DNA of 22,760 nt from Bacteroidales bacterium UBA5219 (GTDB lineage Bacteria; Bacteroidota; Bacteroidia; Bacteroidales; ML635J-15), in the NCBI GenBank assembly GCA_002412425.1, contig DHVB01000082.1, positions 11,396 through 34,155 of the forward strand. The letters are read 5' to 3'. Positions 1 through 6,088 of the stretch are shown here, piece after piece. Each line of letters begins with the position of its first letter. Position 1 is the stretch's first letter. The notes beneath the pieces are model-generated. The model was not told the origin of the DNA. It was given only the letters and a program-made list of their open reading frames with translations, and searched no databases. A program made the translations under genes and the position numbers.

Positions 1-48
1 AACTTTACGAACTTTACGAACTTTACAAACTTTATGAACTTTCAACTG
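1..48 (-). repeat. Nonamer tandem array after the methyltransferase gene
   Basis: Four phased 9-bp copies of AACTTTAYR (AACTTTACG, AACTTTACG, AACTTTACA, AACTTTATG) are followed by AACTTTCAACTG at 37-48, three bases before the stop codon of the minus-strand methyltransferase gene. Read in that gene's direction, it is CAGTTGAAAGTT followed by units ending in AAAGTT. The array reaches the window edge, so its true length is unknown. The same unit and the same terminal word recur at 6040-6086 behind sulP. Confidence 0.85.
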
Positions 49-50
49 AA

Positions 51-764
51 TTAATACAGACAAGCTGAATAATCATAATGATTTCCCCAAGCCAAAAACT
101 GAATTTTTAAATCAACTTCATTTGCAATAGCTTCAATTGTATATGGATCTATAAAAAACCATTTAAAATTACCTGTTTTTTTATCTTTATAGGATAAATT
201 ATATATCATTTCTCCATAATATCTATCTGTTAATGGAATTGAGTAAGCACCATCGTCATCTAAATATAGATATTGCAAATCTGAAGAATCAAAAATAATT
301 TTGCCACCTGGTTTTAACAATGTTTTCAGATGAACTAAAAGTTTTGGTAGATTTGGTAAATTTCCTGCTATTCCAATTCCATTCATTAATAATAAAATGG
401 TATCAAATTTTTTGTCTGAATAAGAAAACACATCTGAACAGACCACATTTTTCAATCCTCTTTTTTCCATTACCTCGCAACAGCCTTGAGATATATCTAA
501 AGAAGTTACATTATAACCCATATTTTGCATATACAAGGAGTGTGAACCTGCACAAGCACCAATATCTAAAATATCGCCTCTTGCTTGCAATAAAGCTTTT
601 TGCTCATGTTCTGGCATTTCATCAAATTCTCTAAATAAATACTCTGCAAATAAATAATCTGTTTCAGCAATATCCGAATTTACAACAATTTTAGCATCTT
701 TATCGCCAGCTAAAAAATCTTTACAACAGTTACCAAAAATATCTTCTGCAAATAGCTTTTTCAT
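51..764 (-). CDS. Class I SAM-dependent methyltransferase
   Basis: 237 residues. Motif I, ILDIGACAGS at about 65-74, is the glycine-rich SAM-binding loop of a Rossmann-type methyltransferase. VTSLDIS at about 86-92 supplies the acidic residue (D90) expected to hold the ribose. LLKPGGKIIFDSS is the usual post-motif III strand. The C-terminal part contains several aromatic residues and gives no clue to the substrate. The fold is therefore well supported, but the acceptor (small molecule, lipid, sugar or protein) cannot be told. No signal peptide, so cytoplasmic. The gene is divergent from the nonulosonate operon at 929; a role in modifying that sugar is possible but only positional. Its stop codon is followed within two bases by the CAGTTGAAAGTT repeat word. 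Confidence 0.85.
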   Translation of the reverse strand: MKKLFAEDIFGNCCKDFLAGDKDAKIVVNSDIAETDYLFAEYLFREFDEMPEHEQKALLQARGDILDIGACAGSHSLYMQNMGYNVTSLDISQGCCEVMEKRGLKNVVCSDVFSYSDKKFDTILLLMNGIGIAGNLPNLPKLLVHLKTLLKPGGKIIFDSSDLQYLYLDDDGAYSIPLTDRYYGEMIYNLSYKDKKTGNFKWFFIDPYTIEAIANEVDLKIQFLAWGNHYDYSACLY

Positions 765-880
765 TTTATCAATTTTCTAAGTGATTAAACGTAAAAAATT
801 ATCTAAGGTTACAAAATCAAGTAAAACTTTCAAATTATACTCGTAAATAAAATCAGTTTAAATTATAAACTTGCAATTAG

Positions 881-911
881 TGTGTGAATTTTAAAATTTA
901 ATTTAACTTTG
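881..911 (+). promoter_or_regulatory. Bacteroidota-type promoter of the nonulosonate operon
   Basis: TAACTTTG at 904-911 matches the Bacteroidota -7 consensus TAnnTTTG exactly. TGTG at 881-884, 19 bases upstream, is a three-of-four match to the -33 TTTG box. Transcription would start near 918, leaving a leader of about 11 bases before the ATG at 929. Seen by eye only. Confidence 0.55.
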
Positions 912-928
912 TAGTTAAATTAATTATA

Positions 929-1828
929 ATGCGAGATTTTTTAATAAAAATAAATTCTTGGTTCAGGCTTTTGGCAAAAACTTGTGCATCATGCGTAAAG
1001 ATTTTGCTATTTTCAAAATCAACAAAACAATATAAAAACCTTGCAAAATCTGAAAAAGATATTTTAATTTTAGGTAATGGTCCAAGCTTAAATTCTTTTA
1101 TTGAAAATCATAAAGAAAAGATAAAAAATTACAATTTAATTGCTGTTAATCATTTTGCAATAAGCGAATTTTACACAGAACTTAAACCAAAATATTATAT
1201 TGCCATAGCTCATGACTTGTATTTAGATGATGTTATGCCTCATTTTCTTGAAGCTTCAAATAAACTTTTCAACACTTTGGTTGAAAAAACAGATTGGAAT
1301 TTAAAGTTTTTTATAACAACAGAAGCTCGAAAACATCAGCGTTGGCAAGAAATTTTAAAGAAAAATTCTAATGTCGAAATTATTTATATCAACCTCACTC
1401 CCATTGACGGATTTAAAAATTTTAAATTTAGAAATTTTGATAAACTCAGAGGAATGCCTCGTCCACACAACATAATGGTTCCAGCGATTTTCACAGCATT
1501 AAACTTACAAGCTAAAAATATTTTACTTGCTGGAGTTGATCATTCTTGGCTTAAAGAATTACAAGTTGATAATGAAAATAAAGTTTTACTGTTTAACCAA
1601 CATTTTTACGATAAGGAAATCAAGGCGAAACAATTTGATTATATGGGACAGCGTTATGTGAAACTACACGAAATTTTATATACCTTAGGCGAAGCTTTTA
1701 AATCTTACCACATTTTAAAAGAATATGCAGATTATAAGCAAGCAAAAATTTTTAATTTAACTGAAAATTCTTTTATTGATGCTTTTGAAAGAGTAAATTT
1801 TGAAGAATTAAATTTTAAAAACAAATGA
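929..1828 (+). CDS. Putative nonulosonate transferase, DUF115/Maf or GT42-like fold
   Basis: 299 residues. After a short hydrophobic N-terminal stretch (about 11-28) comes ILILGNGPSLNSF, with GNGPSL at 49-54. This motif is shared by the DUF115/MptE-like (flagellin Maf) family and by GT42 sialyltransferases such as CstII. A following NHF (N74), RPHNIMVPAIFTALNL (178-193) and the strand NILLAGVDHSW (197-207) fit the same GT-A-like nucleotide-binding layout. Both families handle CMP-activated nonulosonic acids or similar substrates. First gene of a three-gene operon; its TGA overlaps the ATG of the NeuB-type gene. Inference: it transfers the sugar made by its two partners onto a surface glycan or protein. 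Which family it belongs to cannot be settled by eye. No secretion signal is convincing, so it probably acts at the cytoplasmic face. Confidence 0.6.
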   Translation: MRDFLIKINSWFRLLAKTCASCVKILLFSKSTKQYKNLAKSEKDILILGNGPSLNSFIENHKEKIKNYNLIAVNHFAISEFYTELKPKYYIAIAHDLYLDDVMPHFLEASNKLFNTLVEKTDWNLKFFITTEARKHQRWQEILKKNSNVEIIYINLTPIDGFKNFKFRNFDKLRGMPRPHNIMVPAIFTALNLQAKNILLAGVDHSWLKELQVDNENKVLLFNQHFYDKEIKAKQFDYMGQRYVKLHEILYTLGEAFKSYHILKEYADYKQAKIFNLTENSFIDAFERVNFEELNFKNK

Positions 1829-2706
1829 ATATGAAAAAATATAAAGAACCTAAAGTAATTGCAGAAATTGGTTGCAACCACAAAGGCGATTTTGAAATTG
1901 CCAAAGAATTAATTTTATTAGCAAAATTAAGTGGTGCTGATTATGCAAAATTTCAAAAGAGAAATAATAAAGAATTATTAACTCCTGAGCAATACAACTC
2001 ACCACATCCAAACGAGATGCACGCTTACGGCAAGACTTACGGCGAGCATAGAGAATTTTTAGAATTTTCACTTGAGCAACATGCTGAATTAAAAAAGTTT
2101 TGCGAAGCCAACTCAATAGGATATGCCACTTCGGTTTGGGACTTAACATCTGCTAAAGAAATTGCGAGCTTAAAACCCGATTTTATAAAAATTCCTTCTG
2201 CTTGTAACAATCATTACGAAATGCTAGAATATTTAAGAGATAATTACAGTGGATATATTCAAGCATCACTCGGAATGACAACCCACGAAGAAGAAGAAGC
2301 CTTAGTAAAACTTTTTGAAAAAAATAATTCCGCCAAAGAAAGATTAATTTTGTTTTCGTGTACTTCTGGCTACCCTGTAGCTTTTGAAGATGTTTCACTT
2401 TTAGAAATTGAAAGAATTAAATCAGAATACGGAAACAGAATTTATGATATTGGTTTTAGCGGACATCATCTCGGAATAGCTATTGATATTGCTGCTTATA
2501 CTTTAGGTGCAAGCTGGATAGAAAGGCATTTTACAAAAGACAGAACTTGGAAAGGAACCGACCACGCAGCATCTTTAGAAGTGCCTGGATTAACAAAATT
2601 AGTTCGCGACTTAAAGGCAAGCCATAAGGCTTTAAACTACAAGCGTTCCGAAGTTTTAGAAGTTGAACAAATTCAAAGAGACAAGTTAAAATATAGAAAA
2701 AGATGA
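1825..2706 (+). CDS. neuB: NeuB-type nonulosonic acid synthase lacking the SAF domain
   Basis: 293 residues. It condenses phosphoenolpyruvate with an N-acylhexosamine or hexose (free or 6-phosphate) to a nine-carbon keto acid. Visible TIM-barrel motifs: VIAEIGCNHKGDF (11-23), YAKFQKR, FIKIPSACNNH, ASLGMTTHEE, LFSCTSGYPV, GFSGHHLG, and WIERHFTKDR with KGTDHAASLEVPGL near the end. These correspond to NeuB signatures (EIGxNHxGD, SCTSxYP, EKHFT, GxDHxxSL). The protein stops soon after the barrel: the roughly 60-residue antifreeze-like SAF domain that completes the active site in typical NeuB enzymes (about 340-350 residues) is absent. Start at 1825 gives ATGA coupling with the previous gene; ATG at 1831 is an alternative. 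Its 3' end overlaps the neuA-kdsC gene by ATGA. Whether the product is Neu5Ac, KDN, legionaminic or another acid, free or 9-phosphate, is not visible. Confidence 0.85.
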   Translation: MNMKKYKEPKVIAEIGCNHKGDFEIAKELILLAKLSGADYAKFQKRNNKELLTPEQYNSPHPNEMHAYGKTYGEHREFLEFSLEQHAELKKFCEANSIGYATSVWDLTSAKEIASLKPDFIKIPSACNNHYEMLEYLRDNYSGYIQASLGMTTHEEEEALVKLFEKNNSAKERLILFSCTSGYPVAFEDVSLLEIERIKSEYGNRIYDIGFSGHHLGIAIDIAAYTLGASWIERHFTKDRTWKGTDHAASLEVPGLTKLVRDLKASHKALNYKRSEVLEVEQIQRDKLKYRKR

Positions 2707-3860
2707 GTACCATTGCTTTTGTGCCAGTTCGTTCGGGCAGTAAATCTATAAAAGATAAAAACATCAAATTGTTAAATGGAAAACCTTTATTTTTTTGGGT
2801 TTTAAATGCTTTGCAAAATGCAAGCGAGATTAACAAAATAATACTTGCAACAGATTCTACTAATTACGCTGAAATTGCTAAATCTTTTAATTTTTCAAAA
2901 TTAGAAATTTATATGCGTAGTGCGGAAAATGCAAGCGACACAGCTTCAACCGAATCTGTTGTTTTAGAATATCTTGAAAAAGCTAATTTAAACTCGCAAG
3001 ATATTTTTGTTCTTGCACAAGCAACTTCACCATTGACAAAAAGTGAAGATTTTGACAATGCTCTACGTCAATTTGCATACTCTGGCAAAAATTCCATGTT
3101 AAGTTGTGTTAAGTCGAAACGTTTTTTCTGGGACAAAGACGGAAACACTATTAACTATGATTATAGAAATCGTCCTCGCAGACAAGATTTTGACGGAATG
3201 TTCATGGAGAATGGTGCTTTTTATATAAACAAAGTTGAAAATATCTTAAAAGATAAAAACCGTCTTTCTGGTCAAATTGGAATTTATGAAATGCACGAAA
3301 GCACCGCCATTGAAATTGACGAACCAATAGACTGGAAAATTGTTGAAATTTTATTAGCAGAACAAAATGCTGTAAAGAAAGCACAAATATCTGACATAAA
3401 GCTTTTTATGTCTGATGTTGACGGAGTTTTAACAGATGCAGGAATGTATTATTCCGAAAATGGCGATGAATTAAAAAAGTTTTGCACTCACGATGGAATG
3501 GGTATAAAACTACTTAAAGAAAAAGGTGTTAAAGTTGGAATTATCACAACAGAAGACCGCCAACTAAATAGAAATAGAGCAAATAAGTTAAAATTAGATT
3601 ATCATTTTCATGGCGAAACCAACAAATTAGAAACCATAAAAAACCTATGTAAAGAATTGAATATCAGCCTTTCAGAAGTTGCTTACATTGGCGATGATGT
3701 TAATGATTTTGAATTACTGTCAGCAGTTGGTTTAGCTGCTTGCCCTGCAAATTCTGTAGAAAAAATAAAAAATATCCCAAATATTATTCATCTCACAAAA
3801 AAAGGTGGCGAAGGTGCTGTTAGGGAGTTTATAGAGATGATTCTCTCAGTTAAAAGTTAA
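2703..3860 (+). CDS. neuA: CMP-nonulosonate cytidylyltransferase fused to KdsC-like phosphatase
   Basis: 385 residues, two enzymes in one chain. Residues 1-220 are a NeuA-type cytidylyltransferase: FVPVRSGSKSIKDKN (7-20, nucleotide-binding loop), QATSPLT (106-112), FMENGAFYI (167-175), EIDEPIDW (204-211). Residues 230-385 are a C0-type HAD phosphatase resembling KdsC: DVDGVLTD with D238 and D240, GIITTED with T282/T283, K308, and GDDVNDFELL with D331, D332 and D335, then GGEGAVRE. All catalytic HAD motifs look intact. The same order is known in animal CMAS. Inferred function: dephosphorylate a 9-phosphate nonulosonate and charge it with CMP. Overlaps neuB by ATGA and is last in its operon. 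The CAGTTAAAAGTT repeat word provides its last codons and stop. Confidence 0.88.
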   Translation: MSTIAFVPVRSGSKSIKDKNIKLLNGKPLFFWVLNALQNASEINKIILATDSTNYAEIAKSFNFSKLEIYMRSAENASDTASTESVVLEYLEKANLNSQDIFVLAQATSPLTKSEDFDNALRQFAYSGKNSMLSCVKSKRFFWDKDGNTINYDYRNRPRRQDFDGMFMENGAFYINKVENILKDKNRLSGQIGIYEMHESTAIEIDEPIDWKIVEILLAEQNAVKKAQISDIKLFMSDVDGVLTDAGMYYSENGDELKKFCTHDGMGIKLLKEKGVKVGIITTEDRQLNRNRANKLKLDYHFHGETNKLETIKNLCKELNISLSEVAYIGDDVNDFELLSAVGLAACPANSVEKIKNIPNIIHLTKKGGEGAVREFIEMILSVKS

Positions 3861-3945
3861 AAAACAATTGATAATTGAATAATTAAGAATTAAGAATTGA
3901 AATTAAGCTTCGCTACATTTTTTTTCGACTTTTAACTTTTAACTA
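3847..3945. repeat. Intergenic inverted-repeat element with heptamer words
   Basis: AGTTAAAAGTTAAAA at 3848-3862 and its exact 15-base reverse complement at 3930-3944 bound a short core. The core holds a near-heptameric run of AATTGAT/AATTGAA/AATTAAG words (about 3866-3907), then CTTCGCTACA and eight T residues (3918-3925). The left arm overlaps the stop codon of neuA-kdsC. An RNA copy could fold with a long stem, so termination is possible. Bounded like the 5907-6086 element, and shares internal words with 13482-13516. Confidence 0.75.
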
Positions 3946-3998
3946 ATTTTGTAACTTAATTGATTTTTTTACGTACAAGATTTTAGGAACGATATTTG
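3944..3998 (+). promoter_or_regulatory. Two candidate -7 boxes before the small T9SS-type gene
   Basis: TAATTTTG at 3944-3951 matches TAnnTTTG exactly but would give a leader of over 50 bases. GATATTTG at 3991-3998 matches seven of eight, with TTTT 20 bases upstream, and would give a leader of about 10 bases. I cannot tell which is used. The first lies at the right edge of the inverted-repeat element. Confidence 0.35.
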
Positions 3999-4014
3999 TA
4001 CAGTTATAAATTAG

Positions 4015-4392
4015 ATGAAAACTAATTTTTACATATTGATTTTAATTTTCTTATGTTTTGGGCTAAATTCCCAAGCAAATACCTATTATAATTATAGTAA
4101 TCATAATTTTTCAAATTTTATCTTTGATAATTATCCTGAAGTTGGAAAAATTTCTGCACCAGTTCCTAACCCTGTAAACGATTATGCTAATTTTTATTAC
4201 AATTTACCAGAAGAACAAAATGGCGAAATAGCAATTTTTGATTTTACAGGCATCAAAGTTAAATCTGTTCAAATTCAAGCTGGACAAGGAGAAATCCAAA
4301 TTGCTACATACGACCTAAAAGCCGGTGTATATTTCGCTTGCCTCATTGTAGAAGGAAAAACTTTAGATTCAAAAAAACTTATTAAAAAATAA
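4015..4392 (+). CDS. Minimal T9SS sorting-domain protein
   Basis: 125 residues. Residues 1-22 are a clear Sec signal peptide (hydrophobic core YILILIFLCFGL, then NSQA). From about 47 onward the protein is a T9SS type A C-terminal domain: APVPNPVNDYANFYYNL (the PNP motif at 51-53), GEIAIFDFTGIKV, YDLKAGVYFACL and a basic SKKLIKK end. Only about 25 residues, rich in Tyr, Asn and Phe, lie between signal and sorting domain, so there is essentially no cargo domain. Predicted to cross the outer membrane by T9SS and to be released or anchored on the surface. It has its own leader and is followed by a hairpin with a T-run, so it may be monocistronic. It could be a genuine small surface protein or the 3' remnant of a larger one; the intact signal and promoter boxes favour the first. 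Confidence 0.8.
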   Translation: MKTNFYILILIFLCFGLNSQANTYYNYSNHNFSNFIFDNYPEVGKISAPVPNPVNDYANFYYNLPEEQNGEIAIFDFTGIKVKSVQIQAGQGEIQIATYDLKAGVYFACLIVEGKTLDSKKLIKK

Positions 4393-4429
4393 GTAAATCA
4401 ATTCCCCTATTTTAATCTAATCTTGCTTA

Positions 4430-4465
4430 AATAATAAATGTGTTTATTATTATTTAATTTTTTTT
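4430..4465 (+). terminator. AT-only hairpin followed by a T-run
   Basis: AATAATAAA (4430-4438) and TTTATTATT (4443-4451) form a perfect nine-pair stem around a TGTG loop; T8 follows at 4458-4465 after a six-base gap. It lies about 40 bases after the stop of the small T9SS-type gene. The stem is weak because it has no G-C pair. Confidence 0.4.
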
Positions 4466-4521
4466 ATTAATTCATTAAAAAAAATGTCTATATTTAACGA
4501 TTATTTAAAATTCAAAAAATT

Positions 4522-5913
4522 ATGTTCAAACCAGAAGTTTATAAAAAAAGAAGAGAAAGCCTAAAAAAAGATTTACAAAAAGGCTTATATTTATTTTTAG
4601 GAAATAACGATACACCTATGAATTATCCTGCCAACACCTATCATTTTAGGCAAGATAGCAGTTTTCTGTATTTTTTCGGACTTAACCTTCCGGGTATGGC
4701 TGCAATCATAGATATTGACAATGATAAAGAAATAATTTTCGCAAACGATGTTGATATTGATGATATAATTTGGATGGGTCCTCAACCAAGCGTTAAAGAA
4801 TTAGCAAGCAAATGTTCAGTTTTTGAGACTTACGAATTTGCAAAGCTTTCAGACTATATTAAAGATGCTCTAAAAAAAGGTAGAGAAGTTAGTTATTTAC
4901 CTGCCTACAAGCATGATAACATGATTTTATTGCACAGTCTTTTAGGAATAAGTTTTCAAGAACTAAAAGCAAAAGCTTCTCTAAAATTTATTAAGGCAAT
5001 TGTTAAGTTAAGAAATATTAAAGAAGAAATAGAAATTCAAGAAATAGAAAAAGCTTGCGACATTGGTTATAAAATGCACACAGTTGCAATGAAACATGCT
5101 TATCCAGGTGTTGTAGAACGTGAAATTGCGGGAATTGTTGAAGGCATTAGCTTGTCTTACGGTTCTGTTCCTTCTTTCCCAGTTATTTTAACAAAAAATG
5201 GACAAACATTACACAATCACTCTCGTGATAATGTTTTGCAAAAAGGCGATTTAATGCTTCACGATTCAGGTGCACAAACACCAATGTTTTATGCTTCAGA
5301 CAACACTAGAACTGTTCCTGTTGGTGGTAAATTCACACAAAAGCAAAAAGAAATTTATCAAATTGTTTTAAATGCAATTAACGGTTCAATAAAATTAATG
5401 AAGCCCGGCAAAACTTATATGGATATTCATCTTCAAGCCTGCGAAATTTTAGCAAACGGTCTGAAAGAATTAGGATTAATGAAAGGTAATGTTCAAGAAG
5501 CTGTTGCATTAGGTGCTCATGCCCTATTTATGCCTCACGGTTTAGGTCATGCTTTGGGATTAGATGTTCACGATATGGAAGATTTAGGTCAAACCAATGT
5601 TGGTTACGATGAAAAAGTTAGACCAAGCGAAATATTTGGAACTGCTTTCCTAAGATTTGGTAGAGAATTAAAACCCGGACATGTGCTTACAAACGAACCA
5701 GGTATCTACTTCATTCCTGAATTGATTGACTTATGGCAAAAAGATAAAAAATTCGAAGAATTTATAAACTACAGTAAAGTTAACGAATATAGAAATTTTG
5801 GTGGAATAAGACTAGAAGACGACATCTTAATTACTGAAACTGGAAATAGAATTTTAGGTTCTAAGAGAATTCCTATTAGTATTGAGGAAGTTGAACACAC
5901 TATGCTCAGTTAA
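4522..5913 (+). CDS. pepP: Xaa-Pro aminopeptidase (aminopeptidase P, M24B)
   Basis: 463 residues, near the usual length. It removes the N-terminal residue from peptides with proline in second place. The N-terminal domain (about 1-160) starts with YKKRRESLKKDL and carries NYPANTYHFRQDSSFLYFFG, typical of the AMP_N creatinase fold. The C-terminal pita-bread domain (about 165-460) contains all five dinuclear-metal ligands: D248 (LMLHDSGA), D260 (ASDNTRT), H343 (MPHGLGHALGLDVHD), E392 (LTNEPGIYF) and E432 (GGIRLEDD). H350 fits the additional active-site histidine. No signal peptide, so cytoplasmic. Convergent with sulP. The stop codon lies inside the left end of a 180-bp inverted-repeat element. 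Identity is secure. Confidence 0.95.
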   Translation: MFKPEVYKKRRESLKKDLQKGLYLFLGNNDTPMNYPANTYHFRQDSSFLYFFGLNLPGMAAIIDIDNDKEIIFANDVDIDDIIWMGPQPSVKELASKCSVFETYEFAKLSDYIKDALKKGREVSYLPAYKHDNMILLHSLLGISFQELKAKASLKFIKAIVKLRNIKEEIEIQEIEKACDIGYKMHTVAMKHAYPGVVEREIAGIVEGISLSYGSVPSFPVILTKNGQTLHNHSRDNVLQKGDLMLHDSGAQTPMFYASDNTRTVPVGGKFTQKQKEIYQIVLNAINGSIKLMKPGKTYMDIHLQACEILANGLKELGLMKGNVQEAVALGAHALFMPHGLGHALGLDVHDMEDLGQTNVGYDEKVRPSEIFGTAFLRFGRELKPGHVLTNEPGIYFIPELIDLWQKDKKFEEFINYSKVNEYRNFGGIRLEDDILITETGNRILGSKRIPISIEEVEHTMLS

Positions 5914-6086
5914 AAGTTAAAAGTTAAAAGTTAAAAGAGGCTGACGCGTCTATTGCATCGCAGAGTTCGCAAGCTCACTCTGCTCGCAATCCAATTACCC
6001 ATGACGCTCGCTCGGATTTGTAGTAACAAAAATATAACGTCTTTATGAACTTTATGAACTTTACAAACTTTATAAACTTTTAACTG
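5907..6086. repeat. 180-bp intergenic element bounded by 12-bp inverted repeats
   Basis: CAGTTAAAAGTT (5907-5918) and its perfect reverse complement AACTTTTAACTG (6075-6086) bound the whole gap between the convergent pepP and sulP genes. From the left the word continues as four phased AGTTAAA heptamers (5908-5935). From the right it continues as nonamers ACTTTATAA, ACTTTACAA, ACTTTATGA and a fourth partial unit back to 6040. The core, about 5938-6020, is visibly richer in G and C than its surroundings. The left word supplies the pepP stop codon; the right word starts two bases beyond the sulP stop. No target-site duplication is evident. Confidence 0.8.
5960..5983. terminator. GC-rich hairpin between convergent pepP and sulP
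   Basis: GCAGAGT (5960-5966) and ACTCTGC (5977-5983) form a perfect seven-pair stem with a ten-base loop, inside the GC-rich core of the 180-bp element. Its place between two converging genes suits a two-way terminator, but no T-run follows on either side, so a structural or repeat role is equally likely. Confidence 0.35.
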
Positions 6087-6088
6087 AT

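Noticed and set aside
320..634. 104-codon plus-strand frame inside the methyltransferase gene
   Set aside because: The minus strand carries clear SAM-binding motifs; the plus-strand frame has no recognisable motif and low-complexity text.
3847..6086. Composite transposon formed by the two CAGTTAAAAGTT elements around the T9SS-type and pepP genes
   Set aside because: No transposase lies between them, no target-site duplication is seen, and each element has its own closely spaced inverted ends.
1..6088. CRISPR array
   Set aside because: The repeats are 7- and 9-base units without spacers of constant length, and no cas gene is present.
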